Assembly (NCBI RefSeq): GCF_003596335.1
Contig: NZ_QZCH01000004.1
Coordinates: 152,206-216,205, forward strand
DNA length: 64,000 bases
From: Motilimonas pumila
Lineage (GTDB): Bacteria > Pseudomonadota > Gammaproteobacteria > Enterobacterales > CBDFNC01
Reading direction: 5' to 3'
Shown here: one piece after another, positions 8,628-17,445 of the stretch
How the letters are laid out: each line of letters begins with the position of its first letter
How positions within the stretch are numbered: position 1 is the first letter of the stretch
Position numbers and translations under genes: made by a program
The notes under the pieces: generated by a model
Told to the model about the DNA's origin: nothing
What the model saw: the letters and a program-made list of their open reading frames with translations, nothing else
The model's database searches: none

Positions 8628-10166
8628 TTACCCCTTATGCGCCAGAAATAATTGATACGCAGGGTTGTCAGTTTCTTCTTTTGCAGCAAACCCTAGCCTA
8701 TCAAGGTACTGATTAAATTCCTGTTTTTCACCTGCTGGCAACTCAAAACCGGCCAGTACACGGCCGTACGCGGCGCCATGGTTACGGTAATGAAATAGCG
8801 TAATATTCCAACGGGTGCCCAAGGTTTGTAAGAACTTACTCAATGCACCTGGTTGCTCTGGAAACTCAAAGCTAAATAGGCACTCTTGCAATACTTTATG
8901 CGGCCGTCCACCCACCATATAGCGTACGTGCAATTTAGCCATTTCGTTATCTGAGATGTCTTGCACCGGATAGCCGTCATTCATCAAAGCGTCGGTTAAT
9001 TGATGAAGCTCATCAAACCCGCCAGGAATGCGCACTCCGACAAAAATATTGGCTTGCGAATCGTTGGCATAACGATAATTAAACTCGGTAATAGATCGGC
9101 CACCTAACATGTTGATAAAGTTTAAGAAAGCGCCCTTTTTTTCCGGGATAGTCACCGCTAACACGCCTTCTTTTTGCTCGCCTAATTCACAGCGCTCAGA
9201 CACATACCTTAAACTGTGAAAGTTGACGTTGGCACCACTTAAAATAGCGGCTAAGCATTGTCCCTGTAACTCATGTTGCTGAGAATAGGCTTTCAAACCT
9301 GCCAGTGCCAACGCACCAGACGGCTCCGAAATCGCTCTGGTATCTTCAAAGATATCTTTTACCGCGGCACAAATTTCGTCGGTACTAACCGTTATCACTT
9401 CATCGAGGTATTGCTGGCACAAACGAAATGTTTCTGTGCCTATGGTTTTCACTGCCACGCCATCTGCAAATAAACCGACTTTTTCCAGCGCAGTAGGTTG
9501 ACCCGTTTCCAGTGCAATTTTTAAACATGCAGAATCTGCGGACTCAACCCCGATGACTTTGGTCTCTGGCATCAACTGCTTAACGTATACCGCCACACCC
9601 GCAGCCAAGCCGCCGCCGCCAACCGGCACAAAGATATGGCTCAACTGGCTTTCTTGCTGTAACAATTCTTTGGCGACCGTACCTTGCCCGGCAATCACTT
9701 CGGCATCATCAAACGGCGGGATCAACGTATAACCGTGTTCAGTCGCCAGCATTTTGGCGTGCTGACTGGCCTCATCAAAGCTATTACCCACCAGCACAAC
9801 ATTCGAGCCTAATGCTCTGACCGAGGTCACCTTAATGTCTGGTGTAGTGGTTGGCATGACGATGGTTGCTTTGATGTCCATTTTAGCCGCCGACATCGCG
9901 ACACCTTGAGCATGATTACCCGCCGAAGCGGCGACCACACCACGTGCTTTTTGTTCAGCACTTAAACTTGCCAGTTTGTTATACGCGCCGCGCAACTTAA
10001 ATGAGTGCACCGCTTGCTCATCTTCTCGTTTTAACAGCACTTGGTTGCCTAAGCGTTGCCCGAGTTTTTTCATCGGCTGTAGACGAGTGACAACTGCAGC
10101 GTCATAAATGGGAGCCAGTAAAATTTTCTTTAGGTATTCCGCCGCCGATAATTCAGCTTGCGCCAT
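8628..10166 (-). CDS. ilvA: Threonine ammonia-lyase (threonine deaminase), biosynthetic
   Basis: PLP enzyme converting threonine to 2-oxobutanoate, the first committed step to isoleucine and normally feedback-inhibited by it. The PLP lysine lies in HSFKLRGAYNK (Lys57), and the Gly-rich phosphate-binding loop is PVGGGGLAAG. Two C-terminal ACT-like regulatory subdomains follow (about residues 325-510, with PEKKGAFLNF and PEQPGALSKF), which distinguishes it from the short catabolic TdcB. Length 512 compares with 514 in E. coli. Start is ATG 10166, with AGGT upstream. It is separated from ilvD by a terminator, so it may have its own promoter at about 10167-10226. Confidence 0.96.
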   Translation of the reverse strand: MAQAELSAAEYLKKILLAPIYDAAVVTRLQPMKKLGQRLGNQVLLKREDEQAVHSFKLRGAYNKLASLSAEQKARGVVAASAGNHAQGVAMSAAKMDIKATIVMPTTTPDIKVTSVRALGSNVVLVGNSFDEASQHAKMLATEHGYTLIPPFDDAEVIAGQGTVAKELLQQESQLSHIFVPVGGGGLAAGVAVYVKQLMPETKVIGVESADSACLKIALETGQPTALEKVGLFADGVAVKTIGTETFRLCQQYLDEVITVSTDEICAAVKDIFEDTRAISEPSGALALAGLKAYSQQHELQGQCLAAILSGANVNFHSLRYVSERCELGEQKEGVLAVTIPEKKGAFLNFINMLGGRSITEFNYRYANDSQANIFVGVRIPGGFDELHQLTDALMNDGYPVQDISDNEMAKLHVRYMVGGRPHKVLQECLFSFEFPEQPGALSKFLQTLGTRWNITLFHYRNHGAAYGRVLAGFELPAGEKQEFNQYLDRLGFAAKEETDNPAYQLFLAHKG

Positions 10167-10226
10167 GTTGCACCTCAATCTGATTATTCACGTTTCAAGC
10201 CTGGGCGTTAACCCAAAACAAAAACT

Positions 10227-10251
10227 AAAAAAGGCCACAAAGGGCCTTTTT
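10227..10251 (-). terminator. Terminator after ilvD
   Basis: AAAAAGGCC (10228-10236) pairs with GGCCTTTTT (10243-10251), and on the minus strand the hairpin ends in a run of T. A second small hairpin (10264-10270 with 10278-10284) lies just upstream in transcription order. Together they separate ilvGMD from ilvA. Confidence 0.75.
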
Positions 10252-10302
10252 GAATCATATCATTGATCCCTGATAAAGGGATCACAGCTGATACTGAGTC
10301 GA

Positions 10303-12150
10303 TTATTCGAATTTCGATTTATCACGCACCGCACCTTTGTCAGCAGACAGTGCCATTGAACCGTAAATTTTCAGCGACAACGGAACGTTACGCTCACGGC
10401 TCAGTGGTTTCCAAGCATCTTTGCCTTTTGCTTCCATCTTAACGCGACGGGCGGCAAGCTCTGCTTCAGGCACGTCTAACTTAATGGCACGAGTTGGAAT
10501 ATCAATGTCGATAATGTCGCCATTTTCAACCAAAGCAATTTCACCACCTGAAGCCGCTTCAGGAGAAACGTGACCGATAGATAAACCAGAAGTGCCACCA
10601 GAGAAGCGACCATCGGTGATCAATGCACACTTAGCGCCTAACCCCATCGACTTCAAGTAAGTCGTTGGGTACAGCATTTCTTGCATACCAGGGCCACCTT
10701 TAGGGCCTTCGTAACGAATAACCACTACTTCACCGGCTAATACTTCACCGCCTAAGATGCCTTTAACCGCTGTGTCTTGGCTTTCAAAAACGCGCGCAGG
10801 ACCGCGGAAAGAGAAGTTATCTTCTGTTACACCAGCCGTTTTAACAATACAGCCATCTGCTGCAACGTTACCTGTTAATACCGCCAGGCCACCTTCTAAG
10901 CTAAAGGCGTTTTCAATCGAACGGATACAACCGTTTGCACGATCATCATCAAGGGTATCCCAACGACAAGCTTGGCTAAACGCCACCGTGGTACGAATGC
11001 CCGCAGGGCCCGCACGGTAGAATTTTTTCACGTCTTCGTCGTTTGTCACGGTAATATCGTACTGAGCTAACTGCTCCGCCATAGTAATACCTAACACAGT
11101 TTGCTGGTTGGTATTTAATAAACCGGCGCGGTCTAGCTCACCCAGAATACCCATCACACCACCGGCGCGGTGAACGTCTTCCATGTGGTAAAGCGGCGTT
11201 GATGGCGCGACTTTACAAAGCTGTGGAATGCGACGAGACATTTCGTCCATGTCAGACATATCAAAGTCAATCTCGCCTTCTTGTACTGCAGCAAGTAAGT
11301 GTAATACGGTGTTAGTAGAGCCGCCCATAGCAATGTCTAACGCCATCGCATTTTCAAATGATGCACGACAAGCAATGGCACGAGGCAACACAGACTCATC
11401 ATCTTGCTCGTAGTAACGCTTAGTTAATTCTACAATGCGCTTACCCGCAGTAAGGAATAACTGCTCACGATCGGCGTGAGTCGCCAGCATAGAGCCGTTA
11501 CCAGGCAAAGAAAGACCTAACGCTTCAGTCAAACAGTTCATTGAGTTAGCGGTAAACATGCCAGAACAAGAGCCACACGTTGGGCACGCGCTACGTTCAA
11601 TTTGCTCACTTTCTTCATCCGATACCGTTGGATCGGCACCTTTAATCATGGCGTCAACCAAGTCTAGCTTGATAATGTCTTCTGAAAGCTTGGTTTTACC
11701 CGCTTCCATTGGGCCACCAGAAACGAAGATCACAGGAATGTTTAAACGCATCGACGCCATCAACATTCCCGGAGTAATTTTGTCACAGTTAGAAATACAT
11801 ACGATGGCATCTGCACAGTGGGCATTGACCATGTATTCAACTGAGTCGGCAATAAGCTCGCGTGATGGCAAGCTGTACAACATACCGTCATGCCCCATCG
11901 CGATGCCATCGTCTACTGCGATAGTGTTAAATTCTTTGGCAATACCGCCTGCTTCCTCAATCGCACCCGCTACCAATTGCCCCATATCTTTCAGGTGAAC
12001 GTGGCCAGGTACAAACTGAGTAAAAGAGTTGGCTACGGCAATAATTGGCTTGCCAAAATCGTTATCTTTTACACCAGTGGCGCGCCATAAGGCACGGGCA
12101 CCCGCCATATTACGTCCGTGGGTAGACGTTGCACTGCGATACTTAGGCAT
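10303..12150 (-). CDS. ilvD: Dihydroxy-acid dehydratase
   Basis: Fe-S enzyme that dehydrates 2,3-dihydroxy-isovalerate and 2,3-dihydroxy-3-methylvalerate to the 2-keto acid precursors of valine and isoleucine. The cluster-ligating cysteines are visible in [11 protein letters not shown] and [12 protein letters not shown]. Length 615 matches E. coli IlvD (616). It follows ilvM by about 197 bp, a gap that contains two inverted repeats. Start is ATG 12150 with GAGAG upstream. Confidence 0.97.
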   Translation of the reverse strand: MPKYRSATSTHGRNMAGARALWRATGVKDNDFGKPIIAVANSFTQFVPGHVHLKDMGQLVAGAIEEAGGIAKEFNTIAVDDGIAMGHDGMLYSLPSRELIADSVEYMVNAHCADAIVCISNCDKITPGMLMASMRLNIPVIFVSGGPMEAGKTKLSEDIIKLDLVDAMIKGADPTVSDEESEQIERSACPTCGSCSGMFTANSMNCLTEALGLSLPGNGSMLATHADREQLFLTAGKRIVELTKRYYEQDDESVLPRAIACRASFENAMALDIAMGGSTNTVLHLLAAVQEGEIDFDMSDMDEMSRRIPQLCKVAPSTPLYHMEDVHRAGGVMGILGELDRAGLLNTNQQTVLGITMAEQLAQYDITVTNDEDVKKFYRAGPAGIRTTVAFSQACRWDTLDDDRANGCIRSIENAFSLEGGLAVLTGNVAADGCIVKTAGVTEDNFSFRGPARVFESQDTAVKGILGGEVLAGEVVVIRYEGPKGGPGMQEMLYPTTYLKSMGLGAKCALITDGRFSGGTSGLSIGHVSPEAASGGEIALVENGDIIDIDIPTRAIKLDVPEAELAARRVKMEAKGKDAWKPLSRERNVPLSLKIYGSMALSADKGAVRDKSKFE

Positions 12151-12288
12151 AGTATTACTCTCATTAATAAATATATTGACTGCATAACCAAGGTTGTACT
12201 TGGCTATTTTAATGTATTAAGCGTGGCGACAAAGACGCTTCTTAATGGCATATAACCATAATCGAAGCGCCGCGGTTTGTCTTTAACT

Positions 12289-12326
12289 AATCTTATGACC
12301 GAGCCGGTTCATTGACCGATAAGATT
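12289..12326 (-). repeat. Inverted repeat in the ilvM-ilvD gap
   Basis: AATCTTAT (12289-12296) pairs with ATAAGATT (12319-12326) around an inner partly palindromic GAGCCGGTTC. A second inverted repeat occurs at 12216-12246 (AAGCGT/ACGCTT extended by TTAAT pairing). Neither has a T tract, so in the ilvGMD mRNA they would be internal stem-loops, possibly stability or processing elements. Confidence 0.5.
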
Positions 12327-12347
12327 CGTCGCGCCGCTAAAATGGGT

Positions 12348-12605
12348 TTAAGCGAGCTTTTGCTCTGTGGTGACTTGGCTTAACCCCGTCACGCTGTTCA
12401 CGTCGACCAACTTTGCTAACTGCGTGGTAAGTAGAGGCAAAGCACGCGTGCTGGCTACGGTGACTTGTAAGTGTACTTGTGCGTTCGCTTCGTCTAATTG
12501 GGTCTGTAGAGTTTGCACGCTAAAACCACGATGGCGAATGACTCGAAGCACTCGCTCCAGCACTTCTGGCGTGTGACGAGTGGTAATTTCTAGGTGGTGT
12601 ATCAT
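12348..12605 (-). CDS. ilvM: Acetolactate synthase II small (regulatory) subunit
   Basis: Small ACT-domain subunit of acetohydroxyacid synthase II, which activates the IlvG catalytic subunit. The core [14 protein letters not shown] and LVDVNSVTG match E. coli IlvM (87 residues); this one has 85. Start is ATG 12605, whose bases overlap the ilvG stop (ATGA), with GGAGG 9-10 bases upstream; this is typical translational coupling. An upstream in-frame TTG at 12614 abuts the Shine-Dalgarno and is not likely. Confidence 0.93.
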   Translation of the reverse strand: MIHHLEITTRHTPEVLERVLRVIRHRGFSVQTLQTQLDEANAQVHLQVTVASTRALPLLTTQLAKLVDVNSVTGLSQVTTEQKLA

Positions 12606-14251
12606 GATTCGCAATCCTCCATCATTTTGTCATTGGCAGCGCCTGGCGGAACCAATGGCCAAACATTTTCTTCTTCACTGATGGCAACATGCAATAAATA
12701 CGCGCCTTCACTGTTTAACATCCGTTGTAATGCAGGCTCAACTTGCTCTTTTACTACTATGGTTTCGCCTGGAATATCAAATGACTTCGCCAAATTCACA
12801 AAGTCTGGGTTGTCGGTCAAAATAGTTTCACTATAACGTCCTTCAAAGAACAGCTTCTGCCACTGTCTTACCATGCCTAAACGTTGGTTATCGATGAGTA
12901 AGATTTTCACCGGTAGTTTGCGACGCTTAATGGTGCCAAGCTCTTGCACATTCATCATAAAAGAGCCATCACCCGATACCGCAACCACAATATCTTCAGG
13001 TCGAGCAACCTGCGCGCCCACTGCTGCCGGCACGCCAAAACCCATAGTGCCAAGACCTGAGCTAGACAAGTGATCTTTTGGGCTATCAAATTCAATATGT
13101 TGGGCTACCCACATTTGGTGCTGGCCCACGTCGCAGGTCACCACAGTGTGCTTAGGCGCTAAATCTGAAAGCTGCTTTAACAACAATGGCGCGTAAATTG
13201 CTTCACCAGGGTGGTCATAGCGCCAACCGAAGTCTTGTTTCATTTGCGTACAATGTGCTTGCCAAGGCGCAATAGACAAGGTTTGTGCTAATTGTGGCAA
13301 TACTTGCTTAAGGTCAGCAGAAATGGCAACGTCAGGTTGACGTAATTTACCCAGTTCAGCCGCGTCGATGTCCAAGTGAATCACTTTGGCATTGACCGCA
13401 AATTCGTCTAGCTTACCGGTGACACGGTCATCAAACCGCGCTCCTGCAACAACCAATAAGTCAGCTTCTTGCACAGCAAAGTTTGCTGCTTTGGTGCCGT
13501 GCATGCCCACCATGCCAAGAAAACCTGTTTGTTCTGGAGCTATAGTGCCAATGCCTTTTAACGTGGTCATACTTGGCATCTCAGTGACGGCTAAAAAGTC
13601 ACGTAGTTGGCTTTCTGCATCCGCCAAAGTAACGCCACCACCAACATATAGAAGGGGTTTTTCTGCTGCAGCCAATAAAGCTTTCGCCGCGGCAATTTCA
13701 TCTGCTTGCGGCGCTTCAGGTTTAGCAACCATGTGCTTAATGCACTCATGTTCAATTTCGGCTAATTGAATATCTTTAGGAATATCCACTAGCACAGGAC
13801 CAGGGCGACCAGAGCGAGCCACTTCAAACGCTTGTGTGATAACAGAACCAAGCTCTTCGGCATTTTGCACCATAAAGCTGTGCTTGGTACAAGAGAGGGA
13901 CATACCCAATACGTCTACTTCTTGGAAAGCATCTGTGCCAATTAATGGTGTCGCTACTTGTCCTGTAATAGCAACAATTGGCACCGAGTCAAGCAAAGCA
14001 TCTGCAAGGCCAGTGATCAAGTTAGTGGCACCAGGACCAGACGTAGCGATACATACGCCAACGCCACCGGTTGAGCGAGCATAACCAATCGCAGCCATTG
14101 CTGCGCCTTGTTCATGACGACACAATAAGTGGTCAACACCACAATCATATAAAGCGTCGTATACCGGCATAATGGCACCACCCGGGTAACCAAAAACTTG
14201 TTCAACTCCTTGTTGCTGTAAGGCCTTTACAACAAAATGGGCACCATTCAT
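12602..14251 (-). CDS. ilvG: Acetolactate synthase II large (catalytic) subunit
   Basis: ThDP-dependent enzyme that condenses pyruvate with pyruvate or 2-oxobutanoate to give acetolactate or acetohydroxybutyrate. Visible motifs are the N-terminal [15 protein letters not shown] with the catalytic Glu in [12 protein letters not shown], and the ThDP-binding [12 protein letters not shown]. Length 549 matches E. coli IlvG. The frame is uninterrupted, unlike E. coli K-12, where ilvG carries a frameshift. Start is ATG 14251, with AGGAAG 8 bases upstream. It is preceded by a leader peptide and terminator, and overlaps ilvM by 4 bp. Confidence 0.97.
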   Translation of the reverse strand: MNGAHFVVKALQQQGVEQVFGYPGGAIMPVYDALYDCGVDHLLCRHEQGAAMAAIGYARSTGGVGVCIATSGPGATNLITGLADALLDSVPIVAITGQVATPLIGTDAFQEVDVLGMSLSCTKHSFMVQNAEELGSVITQAFEVARSGRPGPVLVDIPKDIQLAEIEHECIKHMVAKPEAPQADEIAAAKALLAAAEKPLLYVGGGVTLADAESQLRDFLAVTEMPSMTTLKGIGTIAPEQTGFLGMVGMHGTKAANFAVQEADLLVVAGARFDDRVTGKLDEFAVNAKVIHLDIDAAELGKLRQPDVAISADLKQVLPQLAQTLSIAPWQAHCTQMKQDFGWRYDHPGEAIYAPLLLKQLSDLAPKHTVVTCDVGQHQMWVAQHIEFDSPKDHLSSSGLGTMGFGVPAAVGAQVARPEDIVVAVSGDGSFMMNVQELGTIKRRKLPVKILLIDNQRLGMVRQWQKLFFEGRYSETILTDNPDFVNLAKSFDIPGETIVVKEQVEPALQRMLNSEGAYLLHVAISEEENVWPLVPPGAANDKMMEDCES

Positions 14252-14268
14252 AGTTATCACTTCCTAGT

Positions 14269-14305
14269 AAAAAAAAACCCCCGGCTGATTAAGCAACGGG
14301 GGTTT
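14269..14305 (-). terminator. ilv operon attenuator (intrinsic terminator in the leader)
   Basis: A 9-bp stem (14275-14283 with 14297-14305) containing five G-C pairs in a row is followed on the minus strand by a run of T. It sits between ilvL and ilvG. Such a terminator would be bypassed when the ribosome stalls in ilvL for lack of charged branched-chain tRNAs. Confidence 0.85.
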
Positions 14306-14335
14306 AGCTTGTTTGAGTCGACGACCGTTTGCCAG

Positions 14336-14407
14336 CTAAAAGCCCCTGTATGATGGCCATAAGACCACCAGCAGGACGGGAATAATTCGGCAAATCGTTG
14401 TCAGCAT
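14336..14407 (-). CDS. ilvL: ilv operon leader peptide
   Basis: A 23-codon frame starting ATG 14407 and ending TAG at 14336. Its centre reads IIPVLLVVL, so 9 of its residues are Ile, Leu or Val within a short span. It lies directly upstream of a strong terminator and then ilvG. This is the layout of the classical ilv attenuation leader, though the sequence differs from the E. coli peptide. A weak GAG Shine-Dalgarno lies upstream. Its job is regulatory: the ribosome's progress through the Ile/Leu/Val codons decides whether the terminator forms. Confidence 0.85.
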   Translation of the reverse strand: MLTTICRIIPVLLVVLWPSYRGF

Positions 14408-14450
14408 TCGGACTCAACAAATAAAAACTTCAAAAACTGCACACATAACT

Positions 14451-14480
14451 ACCATAAAGCCGTTATGTGAGCAAGTTCAA
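14451..14480 (-). promoter_or_regulatory. Probable sigma-70 promoter of the ilvLGMD operon
   Basis: Minus-strand TTGAAC (14475-14480) and TATGGT (14451-14456) are separated by 18 bp and lie about 45 bp upstream of the ilvL start. Position and spacing fit; the -10 matches the consensus at 4 of 6 bases. Confidence 0.45.
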
Positions 14481-14512
14481 CAACCTTACATTGTGCTAGT
14501 AAAGCCGACATA

Positions 14513-14670
14513 AACAGAAACATCATCTATACAAAACCCATCAAAACCGGATTAAATTAGATTTATATACTATTTATTCTGATTTATGCCGGATTAAAAA
14601 ACAGTGAACACATCATTTGCAAGATCTCTTACCGGTTAAAAAAACAGCGCCAAAAACATCATTTTTTTAT
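14513..14670. repeat. Three imperfect direct repeats between ilvL and comM
   Basis: CCGGATTAAA occurs at 14547 and 14589, and CCGGTTAAA at 14632, a spacing of 42-43 bp. The second and third are followed by A-rich ACAG(T/C)G and then a CATCATTT-like word, and an AACAG...CATCAT precedes the first. The repeats sit in the 402-bp space between the divergent ilvL and comM, otherwise empty apart from promoters. Confidence 0.5.
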
Positions 14671-14809
14671 TTCCCCTCCACTTAAGCCTTCTACCTAAGC
14701 CAACAGGGGGCTGCTGATTAAAAACAAAGCGCCTCGCCGCATTCGTTAAATTGATAAATTCGGGCAGTTTTCCGCCACTCGTTAATAATAAACTTATCAA
14801 GGAGAAAAT

Positions 14810-16321
14810 ATGTCACTGGCCATTTTACACTGTCGCAGTCTGCTGGGCGTCCAAGCCAGCGAAGTCCAAGTAGAAATTCATATCGGCAGAGGTTTGCCCG
14901 CATTTAACCTCGTCGGATTAGCTGAAGCCAGCGTAAAAGAAGCCAAAGAGCGCGTGCGCAGCGCCATTCAAAATGCCCATTTTGAATTCCCATGCCAACG
15001 CTTAACCGTTAACCTTGCGCCCGCTGACGTGCCGAAACACGGGGGCCATTTCGATTTGGCGATTGCCATCGGCATTCTGGCGGCGTCAGGCCAAATCCCT
15101 GCAAAACGCCTGGCACAATTTGAATTCTACGGCGAACTGGCATTATCTGGAGAGTTGCGCCCTTGCCGAGGGATGCTGCCGATGACGATGGCTTCGGCAA
15201 AAGGTCAGCGCCAAGTCATAGCACCGCAGGACAATCAACAGGATATTGCCAGGGTCAGTGGCCAACACTTACTGGCGCACTCGCTATTAGAAGTTTGCCA
15301 GTTTTTACAAAACCAAACGAAGCTGCCAATTGCACAGTCGGATAACTCTGCTGCAGCATCAAAACCCAGCCCAGAACTGAGCGATATCATGGGCCAACAC
15401 CAAGGTAAACGAGCATTAGAAATTGCAGCGTGTGGCGGCCATCATTTTTTACTGCTAGGGCCACCTGGTACTGGTAAAAGTATGCTGGCAAGTCGCATGA
15501 TAGGCATAATGCCGCCCCTCAATGAGCAACAAGCACTAGAAACCGCCTGTGTTTATTCACTAACAGAACAGGTTATACCTTGGCAACAGCGTCCTTTTCG
15601 TCAACCGCACCATAGCGCATCAGCGGCCGCTCTCGTGGGAGGGGGTGGAAAGCCAAAACCCGGGGAAATTAGCCTAAGCCACAATGGCGTATTATTTTTG
15701 GACGAGCTGCCCGAGTTTTCTCGCGCGGTACTCGATAACCTCAGAGAGCCGATGGAGAACCGCAGTGTGACCATCGCCAGAGCCAATGCAAGATTGCAGT
15801 TTCCCGCAAACTTTCAACTCATAGCGGCGATGAACCCCAGCCCTTGCGGACATGCTCAAGGGCCACAGCGACGTAGCACGCCAGAGCAAATACAGCGTTA
15901 TCTACATAAGCTTTCAGGCCCCTTGTTAGACAGGTTTGACTTAACCGTCATGTTGCCACAACTGCCTGCAGGCAGCCTCAGCCAAGGCCATCGAACATCG
16001 CAACCCAATGAGCCCAGCAATCAACAAATTCAAGCCAAGGTAATTCAGTGCCAACAAATACAGCAGCAACGTCAAGGAAGCCTCAATGCCCATTTATCAG
16101 CTGCCAGTATTAAGCAAATGGCACCACTGCAACGCCAAGATGCCGAGTTTTTAGAGCAAGCTATTTGCAAACTGGGATTATCTATTCGTGCATGGCATAG
16201 CATCATTAAAGTGGCGCGAACCATCGCCGATATGGCACACAGCCCGCAAATACAACGCGAACACCTCACCGAAGCGCTAAACTACCGCGCCATGGACAGG
16301 TTATTAAGCAGCTTACAGTAG
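14810..16321 (+). CDS. comM: ComM/YifB-family AAA+ ATPase (Mg-chelatase-like)
   Basis: Hexameric AAA+ helicase-like protein; in Haemophilus and Vibrio the family promotes branch migration during natural transformation. The N-terminal ChlI-type domain (about 1-190, GRGLPAFNLVGLAEASVKEAKERV) is followed by the Walker A GPPGTGKS (from residue 217), Walker B LFLDELPEF and the AAMNPSPCGH motif. The C-terminal Mg-chelatase domain contains SIRAWHSIIKVARTIADM. Length 503 is standard. Start is ATG 14810, with AGGAG upstream. It converges on the YdjC-family gene with only 7 bp between them. Confidence 0.94.
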   Translation: MSLAILHCRSLLGVQASEVQVEIHIGRGLPAFNLVGLAEASVKEAKERVRSAIQNAHFEFPCQRLTVNLAPADVPKHGGHFDLAIAIGILAASGQIPAKRLAQFEFYGELALSGELRPCRGMLPMTMASAKGQRQVIAPQDNQQDIARVSGQHLLAHSLLEVCQFLQNQTKLPIAQSDNSAAASKPSPELSDIMGQHQGKRALEIAACGGHHFLLLGPPGTGKSMLASRMIGIMPPLNEQQALETACVYSLTEQVIPWQQRPFRQPHHSASAAALVGGGGKPKPGEISLSHNGVLFLDELPEFSRAVLDNLREPMENRSVTIARANARLQFPANFQLIAAMNPSPCGHAQGPQRRSTPEQIQRYLHKLSGPLLDRFDLTVMLPQLPAGSLSQGHRTSQPNEPSNQQIQAKVIQCQQIQQQRQGSLNAHLSAASIKQMAPLQRQDAEFLEQAICKLGLSIRAWHSIIKVARTIADMAHSPQIQREHLTEALNYRAMDRLLSSLQ

Positions 16322-16328
16322 CTATACG

Positions 16329-17261
16329 CTAGCTTGAATGGTTTTTCAGTGCCAAAATTTGTTGGAACGAAATCAAGCGAATACCTTGTTGTTTAATATA
16401 AGCTTTAAGTCCCTTATCCAACATGGCCTGATAGTCTGCCACCCTTATACGCCAATCCATATCTGGGCAAATGCGTTTAAGTTCATCGTCTTCAATGGAA
16501 GGATGCAACATAAAAAAGCTCACCCCGTTTGGCAGTTGCTGCAAGCATTGTTTCACAGCTTCAACCCGGTTGCTGTCATCTTGATAAGGCAAGGAACACC
16601 AGTGATCAAATAATGGCTCAGCGGCTTGCTCCATTTGCGCAGTGGTTGCAGCTACACTGGCATGCTCTGGACACAGCGGCGTCTCAGTGAGGGCCATTTC
16701 GGTATGGTTAATAAACCTCGGAGTTCGGTTTAAGTAATCACTGTGCATGGCAAGCATAGGTAATTGATACTTCTGCGCGACTTGATAAAAAACAGGCAAG
16801 GTTTTAGCCGACATCATGCTTAGCATATGAGAATCAAGGTGACTCACCGTAATGCCCGCTGCCAATGCTGCCTCTACTTGAGCGCATGCTTCAGCAAATA
16901 CTGCTTGCGGTTTTGCCTGTTGCCAACAGTCGTATTCGCTGGCATGAAAAAAGCCCAGTGAGTCTACCAACCCTGTATTAGCTAGACCTGCCGTTAGCGG
17001 TCGCCAACGATAGTGCTGCCACTCAGAAGTCAGCGTCAGGTGAACCCCCATATCAGCGTCAGCTTGTTCACGACACAGCTCAGCCGCTTTTAAAAACCAA
17101 GGGCATGGCACCATGGTTGACCCAGACAAAGCAATGCCAAAATCTTTTAAGTCTTGGTAGGCTGCTACACTTCCTTGATTCATACCAATATCATCGCAGT
17201 GAAATATCACCACTTTTTCATCAGACTCGAAACCTAACCGGTTAATCAGATCATTTGTCAT
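16329..17261 (-). CDS. ChbG/YdjC-family carbohydrate deacetylase
   Basis: Metal-dependent deacetylase-like protein of 310 residues. The two metal-binding elements of the family are visible: HCDDIGMN near residue 21 (paired Asp) and later His residues in GVHLTL and SHLDSH. ChbG itself removes an N-acetyl group from chitooligosaccharides; the substrate of this member is unknown. It is a single gene; the start is ATG 17261 with a GAGTG upstream. Confidence 0.82.
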   Translation of the reverse strand: MTNDLINRLGFESDEKVVIFHCDDIGMNQGSVAAYQDLKDFGIALSGSTMVPCPWFLKAAELCREQADADMGVHLTLTSEWQHYRWRPLTAGLANTGLVDSLGFFHASEYDCWQQAKPQAVFAEACAQVEAALAAGITVSHLDSHMLSMMSAKTLPVFYQVAQKYQLPMLAMHSDYLNRTPRFINHTEMALTETPLCPEHASVAATTAQMEQAAEPLFDHWCSLPYQDDSNRVEAVKQCLQQLPNGVSFFMLHPSIEDDELKRICPDMDWRIRVADYQAMLDKGLKAYIKQQGIRLISFQQILALKNHSS

Positions 17262-17445
17262 TTAACACTCGATTACATCTGTAGTTAGAAAAACAAAGTT
17301 GAGAACACCCGCACACTGAATTTACCACTCACTGTTATGCTATGTCATTGTTTACACAATGGTAGAAGGTAACCACGGCTATGTGAGCTAACACTGACTT
17401 TTCTATTGTACCTGTATTACTCAGGTTGAAATCCCGTCGATGCCC

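Noticed and set aside
11228..11998. Plus-strand frames opposite ilvD
   Set aside because: Shadow frames of a strongly conserved enzyme; no start sites or family motifs.
12602..14251. Frameshifted ilvG as in E. coli K-12
   Set aside because: The frame is continuous through all motifs to the ilvM overlap.
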